Shown in pieces: positions 45,990 to 57,943 of a stretch of DNA of 64,000 nucleotides. Both the position numbers and the translations under genes were made by a program. Under the pieces are notes generated by a model. It saw nothing but the letters and a program-made list of their open reading frames with translations. It was not told where the DNA came from and did not search any database. Position 1 is the stretch's first letter; each line of letters opens with the position of its first letter. The DNA is from Plasmodium coatneyi. Lineage: Eukaryota; Apicomplexa; Aconoidasida; Haemosporida; Plasmodiidae. The stretch covers positions 124,001 to 188,000 of the forward strand of contig NC_033566.1 of NCBI RefSeq assembly GCF_001680005.1. The letters run 5' to 3'.

Positions 45990-48689
45990 TTTTTTTGAAG
46001 AAAATTTTCAAGTTAGCTGTGAGCTTTCCAACCGAACGGGTCATAAAGCGGCCTCCCCCCAAATGGACCCCTCCAAATGTTCCTTTTCGTGTCCTCCGAT
46101 ATTTACAGGGACTAATGGAAGCTCTATAAATATAAGCAGTCACATGTACATACGCGTGTATGCATATGCATGCGCCACATGTTTATTCTGACTTTCCCTT
46201 AGTAAGCACATCCCAGCTTTGTCATTTGGCAAAGTTTCAAACTTTGAAAAAGTTAACGGAAACGGGGAAAAAAAAAAAAAAAAAAAAACCATCAGAAAAA
46301 ATACATACAGGTGGAAGTGTTATCATTTACAAATATTATTTTTGCCCTTTTGCATGTTCAGGGTTATTTTTATCTCTTCATTTAAAAAGAGGCACAAAAT
46401 AACGAAAAAAAAAAAAACAAATAAAGAAGAAACAGAAAAAAAAAATTACAGCATGAATAAATCAAACATAAACTCTGTGAATTCCTTCAAACGCGCTTTG
46501 CTTAAATTCTTATGCCCTCACATGTGATAGAAACATGTGCATGGGCGCTTATGCCTGTGCACGCATTTCCCCGCGAGAGAGCAGTTGCATGTATTTACAT
46601 ACACAGGTACTTAAGGTGAACACGGTAAAGATTTACATTTACTCATAGTTCCGCTTTTGCCTTTACCTTTTATTTTACTTTTTTTTTTTTTTTTAAAAAG
46701 CAATTCTTCTGCCAATGCGTATATCCATTCCCCGGTGCACACAAGCTACGCGTTGTGCAAAAGGTGAACATCGCGGTGGTCCAAATGACAAACTGAAGAC
46801 TCGCAGTGACGAAACGAAATCCCCTACAGTGGGCTGCCCACGCCCAGAATGACACATCCTCACGTTGATGAAAACAGTTGTGAAGTTACTGCGTGTGCAT
46901 ACTTAACTGCTTCACTGGACAATACCACTTTTTTCCTTACGCCTGCAAGGAGTCCATTTTGTACTTTCTGAGGGAGTCAAATTCGTTTGTTTTAAACAGC
47001 CCTGCTTTTTTTTCCCGAAATAGTTTTGCGCGTATCGCAAAAATGCGCACTATATTTACACATAAATGCATATATGTGTGGAAGACCTTCGTAATGAAAA
47101 ACGCCTAAGCAGTTTAACCCCCTTACGAAGAATCCTTCATGTGAAATTTCCAAAGCGTAAAAAAATCTCATCAAGGGAAAGAAAAATATTCACTTACTCT
47201 GTAGACATTTTGTGGATAACTCCCCAACGTCAGATCGGCATTAAATAATTGTCCCCATTTTTCCACCAAAAAAAATAAATGTGTGCACTGTAGGTAAATA
47301 TATGCCCAAATGGGCTTCCATTGTAGAATACGCAATTTCCAATTTTCAGAAAACACTAGTTTTCCTTTCGACAATTTGGCATGACACTTTCGAACGGTTC
47401 TACATTTCTCCGTCAATGTGTGCAATTTTTTTAAACCCAAATGGAAGCCCCCACTGAGCAGAGTTTTGCAATTCTCAGTTGTACACATATGACGTGCACG
47501 CTTATCCCTCTCCCATTTGATCCCCTACATTATGCTAAAAAAAAGGGACACCAAATAATGTCTCCTTTTTTTTACCTCTTTTTTGATCACAATTTTGCCC
47601 CCCGGGGGAATGTGTCCCAATGGCAGGAATTACGGCATGGATTTTGGGGGGGTAATTGTTAAAGGATCAATGATCCATGAGATGATTAACCATCTGAACT
47701 TCGCATAACGGAATGGAGTTATGTCCCTTCCCTGCCACGACCATCCAAGTGGTCTTTTTTGTTGCCCAGTTTTCTTACCCTTCCAACATGGTTATCGTAT
47801 CACCCCTAGTGTAAAACATAAGAGGGGCTACGCAAAGACGATCACAGTGATTTTATCTTCGTCATATGAAACATCGCAATGTAAAAAAACATTGGGGCAG
47901 TAAATATACATAAATTTTTAGCACAAAAAGGCGACAATGGTGGTACGTCTCTTGTTCAAATTCGTGCATGCGGGCATTTCAAATGTTCTTAAGTCCAAGT
48001 GTGTGTAATCCCTATTCAGCCGCTTCCACGGTATATCAAATGGAAGGTAGTTCCACCCCTTTGCATCAAACGGAAAAGTAGGATCGGATCGCCCGTAAAA
48101 GGGTCTCCATCATGTTGCATAACATCGAGATAGAACATGTCATCATTTTTTCTTTTTCTACCCATGTAGACCGGCTGATCCTTTGAAATGGTTCCTTTCT
48201 CCCCGTAAATGAGATCAGCGTGATGCGCTCTTGTTACTTCTGCAAAGGTCCAATAAAACATTATATACTTTTTAATCACGTGCTGTTCCGACCCGTGTGG
48301 TGTGTTCCACACCTTCTCACACCATTAGCGCTCCTTCATCACTTCTTTACCGTTTTTGTAACCGCTTGGCTTCCGCTTCAACTCCTGCTGGCACAAGTTT
48401 GCCCTTCCCCCGTGCTGTTCCCCACGCATCGGATCGTATCGCAAATCCTCCTTCGCCCAGCGAAAGATTTAAAAAAGGAGACTTCCCCCCCTTCCCTTTT
48501 GGGCACATAGGTTACATTGTTAAGAATCCACTTGCGCATTTGCTGCCCTACCGTTGTGACGTTTCCTATGGTATTCTCATTTTATGAACATTTTCCTGTG
48601 TGTAATTAAAAAAAAATTTTTTTCTTTTTTCATGCCGATGTTGACTCCCCATTCAAAGTATCCCACACACGTATGTATACGCCCGCAAG
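45990..48689. promoter_or_regulatory. Long divergent intergenic region (2.7 kb)
   Basis: The longest gene-free stretch, between divergent WBP2-like and XPF genes, so both promoters lie here. Contains A-runs at 46267-46287 and 46405-46416 and a T-run at 46679-46694. A minus-strand open frame (48312-48016, no ATG at its start) is the least low-complexity frame here but resembles no family. No RNA gene recognised. Confidence 0.5.
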
Positions 48690-51600
48690 ATGTTCCCCCT
48701 CTATTATGAAAAAAAGATCGCGAAAAAACTCATACAACACGATTCCCTGATTCTCCTGGCGGATGGATTTAACGAGCTCAACATTCTAGCTATATTCATT
48801 TTTTACTACCAGAACAAGTGCCTGTGGTATGAGAAATGCACGGAGGAGCAAAACATCTTCTTCCAGTTGTTCGGACTTAACATACGCAAACGGGTGGACG
48901 GCGAAGAAGATGATGACGAAATCGGGAGAGACATCCCTGGTTTGGGTGATCAGAGCAGGGAAAGTGACTCCCCACAGAGGGAATACGTGAACCCCCCAAA
49001 ACAGGTAACCAGTGCGAAGGCCAAGACGGACAGCCAACTCGGGAAGGATAAAATTAACAGCCTGTTGGACTCCTTCAGGTATGACGCACAGGGGGGAGGC
49101 AGCACCAGGGAGGACCTACCCCGACAGGAACGCAAATCAGATGTGAAAAGCATAACGGATGACGGAAATGACAGCGCCGCAAAAAGTGAGACGGTCCCCC
49201 CCGGGAATCAAAACAAACTAATATTCATTCTGAATGTATCCCCAAAGGAGTACAACTTATTCCTGAAGTACCAACTAGGTCTATACAACGAGATCAGTAA
49301 ATTGGACAACCAATTTAACGACAGCGTAAAAATAAACTACCTAAAAACAGAATACATAAGGAACCAAAAGTCCAACGAACGAATCGAGCTATACATAAAA
49401 AGGGGGGTGTACTTTATCTCCTCCAACATACTCCTAATAGATATGTTAACCTTTAAAATTATCCCAGAAATAATCGATGGAATTTTCCTCTGCAAGAATC
49501 ATAAGCTGATTTACAACATGAAGGAGGTATTCATCACGGAGCTATACAGAAAGAGAAACAAGTATGGCTTCATAAAAGGAATTAGTAACAATAAAAGGTT
49601 AGTAAATAGTCAACACATAACAAATTTAACGCAAAAATTGAGCATAAAAAAGGTCTACTGTTATCCGAGATTTCACAAAAATGTACATATATCCCTAAAT
49701 AACAATTTCCTACAACCAACAATTTACGAAATAAACATGGACCTCCCGTCGGACGTCCACACCATGGAGGAAAGTCTACTCAACCTAATACACTACCTAA
49801 ATTTAGAAATAAAAAAATACCATACCTTCACTGACTTTGATATTAACGCACTGATCTATTCAGACAACGCCGAAAATTACACCATGAACTATATTAAGAC
49901 GAAAAACCTAACCTACAATACGAAGAAGTTGCTGAAGGAAATTATTGTCCTGGCGCATGTGCTTAACAATCTCTACATCTATGACCATGTCGTTTTTGAC
50001 AACTACCTTAACAACATTAAGGAGGCAGACAAAGAATCCATTTGGCTCTACTGTAACGAAGCCAACGATGTCTTCTTCCTATCTAGGGAGAGAAAAATCA
50101 ACTTTTTAAAAGCCATTAATATGAACCTAGAGTTGGATATCACCAAACAGGACAACGTTCCCGTTGTCTTCCACAAACTGAAGCATGAGGGAAAATATTT
50201 CCACAAGGCGTATGAGGTTAAGTGCACGCAGAGCGAATTCTACAGCTGGATACACGAGCTCGTTTTCCGACGAGACATTCACGTTAAGGAGTTTAAAAAG
50301 ATGAGCCAAAGGAGGGAGCGTCACAGTGTCAGTCCACAGAATACCCTTCCTTCCGCACACAAAAGGGGGGCAAACCACTTCCAGCAGGGAGATCTCCCCA
50401 AGAGGCCTAAAGAGGACTCCACCCACGAGCACTCCAACAAACTTAGCACATCCAACACGGCAGCTTCGCAAAAGGAACAAAGCGAAATGGAGCAAGGTGA
50501 GAGGTACCCTCATATGGTTACCTCCCAAAAGGGCAGCCATTCCCAAATGAAGGTGAAAATTGAGCAGCATACCCCGGATAAACATGATTCAGGTGTTCAG
50601 AATGAGGAACCGCACAACATAAATGGCAAAGTGAACACCCCTGATGGGGGGACCCAAACGGATGCTCTAAAAGCTTCCTCACAGGACGACTCACCAGAAG
50701 AATCGCAAAAAATAAAACGAGAAAAGAGAAAGTCCGACACGGGGGAAGAATATCCCAAAATAGATGAACAATCCAACGATCCACTTTACAATGATGTGAC
50801 TTCCTCAGCTGAAAAGAAATGCCACGCCGAGGCAGACAAAGTGGACTACCCCATCGCAATAATAGTAGACAACTTCTACACGCAAAAAGAAATATACAAC
50901 CTACTGATGCACAGAAATGATAGCACCGTAGATATGAACCTTTTCCGCTCATCGGAAGAACAAATGCACGAGTTGTACATTTCGGACAACTCATCAAACA
51001 ACTCTTCCTCCAGCAGCTCAGACGACTTCTTTCAAAAAAACCAAAACGCCATGCATTCAAATGATGTAGATTATTACATCCCCTACAAGCTGATTAAGAA
51101 CAAAGCAACAAATTTAAATTTTATAAAACCGCACGTGTATATACTGTGCATAAATAAGAACTACGATATGGTATACACGTGGGACAGCTTCGTCGAAGAC
51201 TGTTCTGCTAAAATTGACGCTATAAATGAGAACACCCAGAAGGGAAGTAGTTCATTCACAGAGGAAGAGACAACCCGATTGAAGAAAAATAACGCATCCT
51301 CTAAACGTAGGTGCGATGATCTCTTCCAAATAAATGAGTACTGTGGGAATCTCGACTTTTTGGAGTTATTCCTGATGGAGGTAAAACCGTGCAGAATTAT
51401 CCTCACCAAACTGGACTTAAGTATTTTCCGTAACGTAGAAATTTACTGTGCCAGGTTGTTCCAACACAATGTGTATAAACTGCGTGGGGAGAGTTGCTTC
51501 CCCGAGGTGATGAAGTACGAGGAGAACAGCTGGATGTATGACAATATAGGGGAAGCGCAACCCGCCCTGAAGAGGGAGCAGGGGGGAAGCCCTCAAACCG

Positions 51601-53249
51601 CTAGCAGGAAGCAATATCCTCACAAATTTGCAGGTGAAGATGGTAACAAGACTAGGTCGGCACGTCACTTCCCTGACCGTGGAGCGCGAACCTTCAGGAC
51701 GCTGGAAACCCTTAACGCCGCGTCCAACACGGTGGAGGTGTTCCTCGTCTTCTACAAAAACAACATACTCTACAACAAGTACCTGAACGACGTGAAGGTC
51801 GAAAAAACCAACTGGCTCAACTTCATCGAAAATAAAAATAATTTCCGCTTTCAAGTGGACAGAAACGTCTTCAACAAAAATAAGGACCTCTTTAAAAAAG
51901 TCGTAGACTCCTATTTTGTCTTCCAAAAAAGATTTCGAGAAAACAAAAAAAATCTCTTCCACTTTAATAAAGCGCTCTGTGAAGAATTTAAAAATTTTCA
52001 AGAAGTAAAAGCGGACGAACAGGTGGAAAATAAAAACGCCTTCTTAAACAACCTCAACACGAACTACATTAGCATGGAGGAGGAAGAAGTCTTTATGCAA
52101 AACTATAGAAGTAAAACGAGTAAAAAAAATGACATAACTTTGTCCACCCTGGACGAAAAAACCATTTCAAAGATTCAACAGGTGTTGGAAAAATTTTCCA
52201 TCGATTCTTTCAATTTGAATTTTATCCTCTACAGCATTTTTAACAACACCAAGCCAATTGTCATCGTTGACATTAGGGAGTTAAAGTCTGACCTCTCCTA
52301 CAAATTGTATACAAGCAAAATGCACATCATCCCGTACTCCCTCCTTGTTGGGGATTATGTCCTCACGAAGGATATCTGCGTGGAGAGAAAAACGATCGTG
52401 GATCTCATTCAGTCACTAAACAATAACAGGCTCTACAACCAGATCAATCAAATGGCCAAATATTATTCCATCTATGTGTTGTTAATCGAATTCAATACAA
52501 AGCACCTCTTTTACTTCTCCTCCCTTAGTGACAAAAGTTCCGTCTACACTAAGTTAATCATTTTATGCCTCCAGTTTAGTAGACTGAAAATTCTTTGGAG
52601 TCCCTTCTCTCTTTTTACCGTTAAGCTTTTCTGGTCGCTCAAAATTAATGCTGAGCAACCTGACATTTTTAAGTCGCTCCATATTGATATGACCTTAGAG
52701 CGGGACGCGCACCAACAGTTGGGGAGGAACTCCAGCCGGGACAAAACTCATCCCCTTCCAACAACGCAGTCCCTACCCTCAACGGAACCGCTACCAACAA
52801 CGCAATCGATATCCATGTCGAGTAAGCCCGATGGGGAGACCAGCCAACCACTCCCACTCCCACACACGCAAGAGGAACAACCCAGCCAAAGCACCCTCGA
52901 ACAGCTAGACAGCTGCGCCGACAAAAATTCGGACAACGAAAATGAAAACCAATCAGACCCCTACAAATACGAAACGATAAATGACCTGTTCGACAAAAAT
53001 CTAAACCCCCCACCAAAAGGTGAAGAAAGCAGTTACACTCTAAAAAGAATGGATAGCGTCACCAACTGGAACGCCCTGGAAATATTGAAAGCCCTACCAG
53101 GCGTTACGGAAAAAAACATGCACCTCATCATAAACAACGTCAAATCATTGCGTGACCTTTGCGAAAAAACGGTCGAGCAGTTGGAAGCCTACATGAGCAA
53201 GAGTAACGCCAAAATGCTCTACGAGTTTCTGAACACAGACGCAACGTGA
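48690..53249 (+). CDS. DNA-repair endonuclease XPF (ERCC4/Rad1)
   Basis: Single exon of 1519 residues. XPF with ERCC1 makes the 5' incision in nucleotide-excision repair and acts in crosslink repair and recombination. The N-terminal helicase-like part keeps the family pattern: LIQHDSLILLADGF, then GVYFISSNILLIDMLTFKI (about 238) and RKRNKYGFIKGI (human RQKNKRGFIKAF). The nuclease core is intact: VDIREL at 1193-1198 and VERKTIVDL at 1231-1239, i.e. the ERK-x3-D active site, then SLNNNRLYNQINQMAKYY. The C-terminal helix-hairpin-helix pair lies at about 1458-1515 (LKALPGVTEKNMHLIINNV) and would dimerise with ERCC1. Low-complexity insertions (about 70-170, 540-720, 950-1010, 1345-1450) make it longer than the 916-residue human protein. 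The start gives a human-like MFPLYYEKKIAKKLI. Confidence 0.95.
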   Translation: MFPLYYEKKIAKKLIQHDSLILLADGFNELNILAIFIFYYQNKCLWYEKCTEEQNIFFQLFGLNIRKRVDGEEDDDEIGRDIPGLGDQSRESDSPQREYVNPPKQVTSAKAKTDSQLGKDKINSLLDSFRYDAQGGGSTREDLPRQERKSDVKSITDDGNDSAAKSETVPPGNQNKLIFILNVSPKEYNLFLKYQLGLYNEISKLDNQFNDSVKINYLKTEYIRNQKSNERIELYIKRGVYFISSNILLIDMLTFKIIPEIIDGIFLCKNHKLIYNMKEVFITELYRKRNKYGFIKGISNNKRLVNSQHITNLTQKLSIKKVYCYPRFHKNVHISLNNNFLQPTIYEINMDLPSDVHTMEESLLNLIHYLNLEIKKYHTFTDFDINALIYSDNAENYTMNYIKTKNLTYNTKKLLKEIIVLAHVLNNLYIYDHVVFDNYLNNIKEADKESIWLYCNEANDVFFLSRERKINFLKAINMNLELDITKQDNVPVVFHKLKHEGKYFHKAYEVKCTQSEFYSWIHELVFRRDIHVKEFKKMSQRRERHSVSPQNTLPSAHKRGANHFQQGDLPKRPKEDSTHEHSNKLSTSNTAASQKEQSEMEQGERYPHMVTSQKGSHSQMKVKIEQHTPDKHDSGVQNEEPHNINGKVNTPDGGTQTDALKASSQDDSPEESQKIKREKRKSDTGEEYPKIDEQSNDPLYNDVTSSAEKKCHAEADKVDYPIAIIVDNFYTQKEIYNLLMHRNDSTVDMNLFRSSEEQMHELYISDNSSNNSSSSSSDDFFQKNQNAMHSNDVDYYIPYKLIKNKATNLNFIKPHVYILCINKNYDMVYTWDSFVEDCSAKIDAINENTQKGSSSFTEEETTRLKKNNASSKRRCDDLFQINEYCGNLDFLELFLMEVKPCRIILTKLDLSIFRNVEIYCARLFQHNVYKLRGESCFPEVMKYEENSWMYDNIGEAQPALKREQGGSPQTASRKQYPHKFAGEDGNKTRSARHFPDRGARTFRTLETLNAASNTVEVFLVFYKNNILYNKYLNDVKVEKTNWLNFIENKNNFRFQVDRNVFNKNKDLFKKVVDSYFVFQKRFRENKKNLFHFNKALCEEFKNFQEVKADEQVENKNAFLNNLNTNYISMEEEEVFMQNYRSKTSKKNDITLSTLDEKTISKIQQVLEKFSIDSFNLNFILYSIFNNTKPIVIVDIRELKSDLSYKLYTSKMHIIPYSLLVGDYVLTKDICVERKTIVDLIQSLNNNRLYNQINQMAKYYSIYVLLIEFNTKHLFYFSSLSDKSSVYTKLIILCLQFSRLKILWSPFSLFTVKLFWSLKINAEQPDIFKSLHIDMTLERDAHQQLGRNSSRDKTHPLPTTQSLPSTEPLPTTQSISMSSKPDGETSQPLPLPHTQEEQPSQSTLEQLDSCADKNSDNENENQSDPYKYETINDLFDKNLNPPPKGEESSYTLKRMDSVTNWNALEILKALPGVTEKNMHLIINNVKSLRDLCEKTVEQLEAYMSKSNAKMLYEFLNTDAT

Positions 53250-54309
53250 GGTCGCCTTTGCCTTGAATCACGTCCGAAAAAATGGACATCCGACGAGGGG
53301 AAACATTAATCCCGATTGTTACTACCTCATTAACGTTAGTTACTCGCCCTCCTGTCACACTTTTTCGTGCACCTTTTTTTTTGTTACCTCCCCCTCTCCT
53401 CTTTTTTGTTTCCCATTTGTTGGGCCCACCGATGGAAACACCTCACCGTCTTTTCCCCTACCATTTGATTTTTCAAACTTCGCATATGAAATGATTCCCC
53501 GGGTGTGGCCTCCAACTGGCGTCTTCATCTGCATGGAAGCGTCCAAAATTGGGTAAGCAAACAAACAGGCCTAGCGCCTTCCCCCTTTGTTACTCCCTCT
53601 GGATATTCGCTCATAATGGGTCTACATCGGCAAAAAAAATTACCCATGAAGGTTCCCCCCATTTTGTAAAAAATCCATCGTGAGGGAGCTATATTTAACT
53701 CAGTCTGTGTCGTGCACGCCTTCCCCCCAGTAGCGCACTCAAACCAGGGTACTTCACTTTGAGGGGCATAAAAAATGGGGACACACACTTTATCCTGTCG
53801 AAGGCAGATCAACAGAACAGAGGAGACACCCCTTCTTCTCCCCCCTTTTTGCACACCCCAAATCTTATTAAATCACATTTTCCTATATTAAAATGGGGCA
53901 CCTTCTAAATGACGCAGTTCGCCACGTGAAAATACACCAAAGGGGTAACTAAACATTTTTCTTTTTTTTGCTTCTCTCACTTTTCGGCAATTACTACGTA
54001 GGAAGAAAAATCTCTTACCCTGATTAAGCAGTATACCGATAGGGCGTGCGCCATGCCTCCCTTCCTACTAACACATTATTTTCATTTTTTCAAATCGCTA
54101 GCTATAATCGTACTGCTCCTCCACCAAGTGTATAATAATGTCGACGTTGGCACAGCGGCAATATTTTAAGGACCAGCCAAATATACGACGTTACATACTG
54201 TTGCAGCGGGCCATTTTTTGGCGATTACGTCGTCCCTTTTTTAACCCCCTTCAGAGTGTAACACAATGGGGAAGCCTATTTCTGCTGCTGACGTGATGCA
54301 TAGTTAGAG

Positions 54310-54343
<34 letters not shown>

Positions 54344-54901
54344 AAAATTTTAAACTAGTGCAACAATATGAGGAGGAGCTGCACGAGCCAACGAAACGCT
54401 TAAAAGGAGTGTATTTTTTTTTCAAGTGGAGAAAATTTTACATACGCTTCTCGTGATTCCTCCCCCCTTCGTCGCCTTGTTTTCACGAATGCGAAACGTT
54501 AACCAAACGACTCTGTGAGTGGATGGTAAAAGTTCCCACGTGCAATGTACATTTTGAGGCATCCATAACAAGGTATACTTGCTAAGCTGGACAATCACCT
54601 GAACGACGTGGGCACACGCTTCCATCCCCCCACATGACACATGACGAGAGGCAAGACACACCCGAATGCATACCGGCGGATGTGCTGCTCATTGGTACGC
54701 TTTCACTGCAGTGCAGCAGAATAGAGATCTCTACACAACGGGACGAAGCTATCCTACGCTCCAGCTGAAAGTGCCATCGCTTTGATTAGAGATACGACTT
54801 CAATTTGAGGCACTCCTTCCCCGTGCCCTGTCAAATGCGTATTCTCCGTTCGCTCGCTTCCCGCTCATTTACTACTAGCTTACCACTTGCCCACCCCTTT
54901 T
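53250..54901. other. Intergenic region, tandem genes
   Basis: 3' flank of XPF and 5' flank of the carrier gene. Contains T39 at 54313-54351. No gene recognised. Confidence 0.6.
54313..54351 (+). repeat. Poly(T) homopolymer, 39 bases
   Basis: Uninterrupted T run about 550 bases upstream of the carrier gene. Confidence 0.9.
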
Positions 54902-55263
54902 ATGGAAGCAAAACTCAACAATGAGGAACAGAAAAAAAGAAACAAAAATAAAATCCTGCTGTGCGGCCTGGTCTCAGGCATTGTTACCAAAACGTTATTT
55001 GCCCCTATCGACCGGATAAAGCTTTTTTACCAGATCCAGCCAATGTTTCACCACTACTCCAAGGAGAGAGACAAAGGTGATTCAAAGGGCAAGAGGAAAA
55101 AACGCATCACGAGTAGGAGCTTGCTCCTAAGCCGTGTAGACCAATCGACAAGCATACAAACTGGAACGATAGAATCACCCCCAACACGAAAAAGATATGC
55201 GCACAACGAAAATGTGTACTTCCCTAAATTAAAAAGTACAATAAATCAAATAATTCATAATTG

Positions 55264-55294
<31 letters not shown>

Positions 55295-56395
55295 AACACT
55301 AGCGTAAAATACGCTCAACTGTGCAGGCACTATGATCACGCAAAGTATTCTTCCCCTCACCAAGTTTTTAAAAAGATTTTACACACAAATAAAAATAGGA
55401 CAAACATAAGTAACGTAAGTAATAATTACCCCCTTTTAAATATCAACACTAATGTGAAACAAGCCTTGAGAAGTAAAAGCATCTACTTCAGTAGGACAAC
55501 ACTCAGTGTCAGTGCTAGTCAGCCAGTCAAATATCAAAGCATTATTCAAAGCTTCCTATTCATAATAAAGGAAGAAGGCATATTAGGCCTGTGGAAGGGT
55601 AACCTAATCAACACCATTCGAGGTGGAATTGTCTACTCAGCAAAATTTGGAACAAACGATTTGATAAAAGAAAAATATAAAAAAAAAAAAAAAGATGACA
55701 GTGTTGCAGTGGAGGTTTTCCCGAAAGGGTCACCCACCAAAAATCATTCACTGAACAATAACCAATTGATGCAAAAAAACTTTAATTATTACGAAAGTGT
55801 GATAGCGGGCTATACCTCAGGTATAATACAAAAGACGCTGTCATACCCTTTAGATTTACTAAGTATAAGAGTAGCCCTAGGAATAAATGAAAAATATTTG
55901 CGGAATAACAGCTCCATGTTTAATGAGAAAAAATCCATCCTTGGCATAATTCGTGAAATTAATACTAATGAAGGATTTGCAGGTTTTTTCAAAGGATATT
56001 TACCAACCCTATTAACAGGCGTACCTTATGTAACATTGCAAATGTTATTTTTTGATTTTTATAAAAATATTTTTCAAAATTATTTTCCACACAAATCAAA
56101 TTCGCTAAGTTCTGTGGCCATCTACTCATCCATTGCCGGATCGCTCAGTAACCTCTCCTCGTTAATTATTGTCTTCCCAGGAGACACCGTTCGAAAGAGA
56201 ATGATGAACAACGGAATAGACAACAGAAATTATATCTACAAAAATACCATTCACTGTATTAAAAATATTTACCACTGCGAAGGGGTCAGAAATTTCTACT
56301 ACGGTTTGTTTCCCTCCATGCTCAAGTCCATCCCTTCGGGCGCCATACAGTTCATGTCCTACGAAATTTTGAAGCATATGATGTCGCAGGCGTGA
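54902..56395 (+). CDS. Mitochondrial carrier (SLC25-type) protein
   Basis: 497 residues from the first ATG (TTTTATGGAAGC). Three carrier repeats are visible, each with its Px[D/E]xx[K/R]-type signature: APIDRIKL (residues 34-41), YPLDLLSIR (315-323) and FPGDTVRKR (425-433). Downstream glycine-rich halves are also seen (GILGLWKGNLINTIR; GFAGFFKGYLPTLLTGVPY; VRNFYYGLFPSMLKSIPSGA). Such proteins exchange metabolites across the mitochondrial inner membrane. The first and third signatures and the RRM-like DTVRKRM recall the CoA/nucleotide-type branch (SLC25A42/A16), but the substrate cannot be read safely. The first matrix loop carries a 150-residue insertion, where carriers have about 40; it includes an A25 tract encoding eight lysines. 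Usual carriers are about 300 residues. Confidence 0.9.
55265..55289 (+). repeat. Poly(A) homopolymer, 25 bases, inside a coding region
   Basis: Encodes the NCKKKKKKKKIMN stretch of the mitochondrial carrier. The reading frame on both sides is in register at exactly this length; a second run (A15, 55679-55693) encodes KKKKK further on. Confidence 0.9.
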
Positions 56396-57943
56396 CCTTA
56401 TGCATTGGCGCGACGTGCAGAAGTGGGGCACACTAGGCTTATCACAATAATGTCCAATCAACCCAATGTCCGTGGGAACGTCTGTCCCATAAAAATTAAT
56501 TATCATACCTATAACTGTGTTACTGCCCAACTGCCCATCCTCCATGCCGATCATTTTTAAAACCGTGTCCTGTTTTCACATGCCCCCTAAGCAGCTTTTA
56601 ATCTTTTTCAATTTTCAAAGTGTCCAAAAATATTTTTCATTTATTCCCCCGCGTCTCCATCGTTTGTGCTTCGCTACACGTAAATTAGCGCCTCTTTCCT
56701 GGATGGCCTAATTTTCCTTCCCCCTCCCCTGTGTAGGACGCTTCCTTCATAGGCAGGTCACCCTCCTGCGTATTGTTTCGTTGCTTTGCCGTTACGATAC
56801 AGCTTGCCCGTTTTATTTTCTCCTTTCCCTTTCCCACCCCCACTGCAATTTGTCACGGCTCCTCACACAATTTCCCATTCACAGCGCCCTTTTTAAGTTC
56901 CTCATTTTTTTCTCGTAACAATTAACAGTCATAAAAACTGTATGATTAAATTGCGCCATTTTTTTAACCCTCGCGATAACCCGCGTTCCAGCGCAGTAGT
57001 TAAAATGGAACAAAATGGAACGGATAAAGTTCCCACAAAGAAATGATCCAATTTTGGATAACGAAACTTAATACATGTTGTAGGGTACACCCTTTCGCCT
57101 TCACACTTTCGGGCATTATTACCTATGCCATGCAAAATGGCGGTAAGTTCATTTTTTCACGTCAGCGCAGCCTTTTTTTTATATGTATGCATTACCATTC
57201 ACATAAATATATATATATTTTGTGCACCATTCTGGCTCTGCGCAAATTCTGGTCAGAAAAATAGCTGCTTGGCGCAATATTGACAAAAAAAAAAAAATTA
57301 ATCGTCCCCTGAATACGCTAATTTTTTTTATGTAAATGTGGGTAACGTGAAGGAAGCTAACTGAACAAATGAGGTTTAAAATTAACTTAAAAATGTTTTA
57401 TTTGCCCAGGAAACATATAATAGTAATATCCTTTTGCCTCCCAAATCGACGTTGTTCTAGTTCGCAGTAAGGATTAATACTATTCCGTTATATGCCCCCC
57501 TTTTTATTTTACGTGTACGCGTGGGCATAAACATATACCATGTACATATATTCACGGCTTTCACATGCACCTCGCCCTCTTCCGTTTTGGTAAAGGAACG
57601 CGCATCCACCATTCTGCATGTTTACCCTTTAATTAAACGGAACAACATTAGCGATCTTAGCCATACATTGACAAAGCTACGCTTTTCGTGTTAATGCATA
57701 ATTTTACGTAGTTTGCTCCTGTTCTCCCTAGCACGAAAAAATAACTTCACTACGTAACTCCGCCGAACAATAATGCCAAACAGAAACATATATGAGCATA
57801 CTAAAGAATGATGCGCCCAAGGATACAGAAACTCCCGCAAATATATTTATCTGCAGAATAGGCGTGCCTTTCCTACACCACGTACTAACATGTGCATATT
57901 TCATTTTGCAAAATAATTATTAAGACACATTAGAACTGAAAAA
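56396..57943. other. Intergenic region, tandem genes
   Basis: 3' flank of the carrier and 5' flank of TIM9. An ATG at 57006 opens a 13-codon frame only. No gene recognised. Confidence 0.6.
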
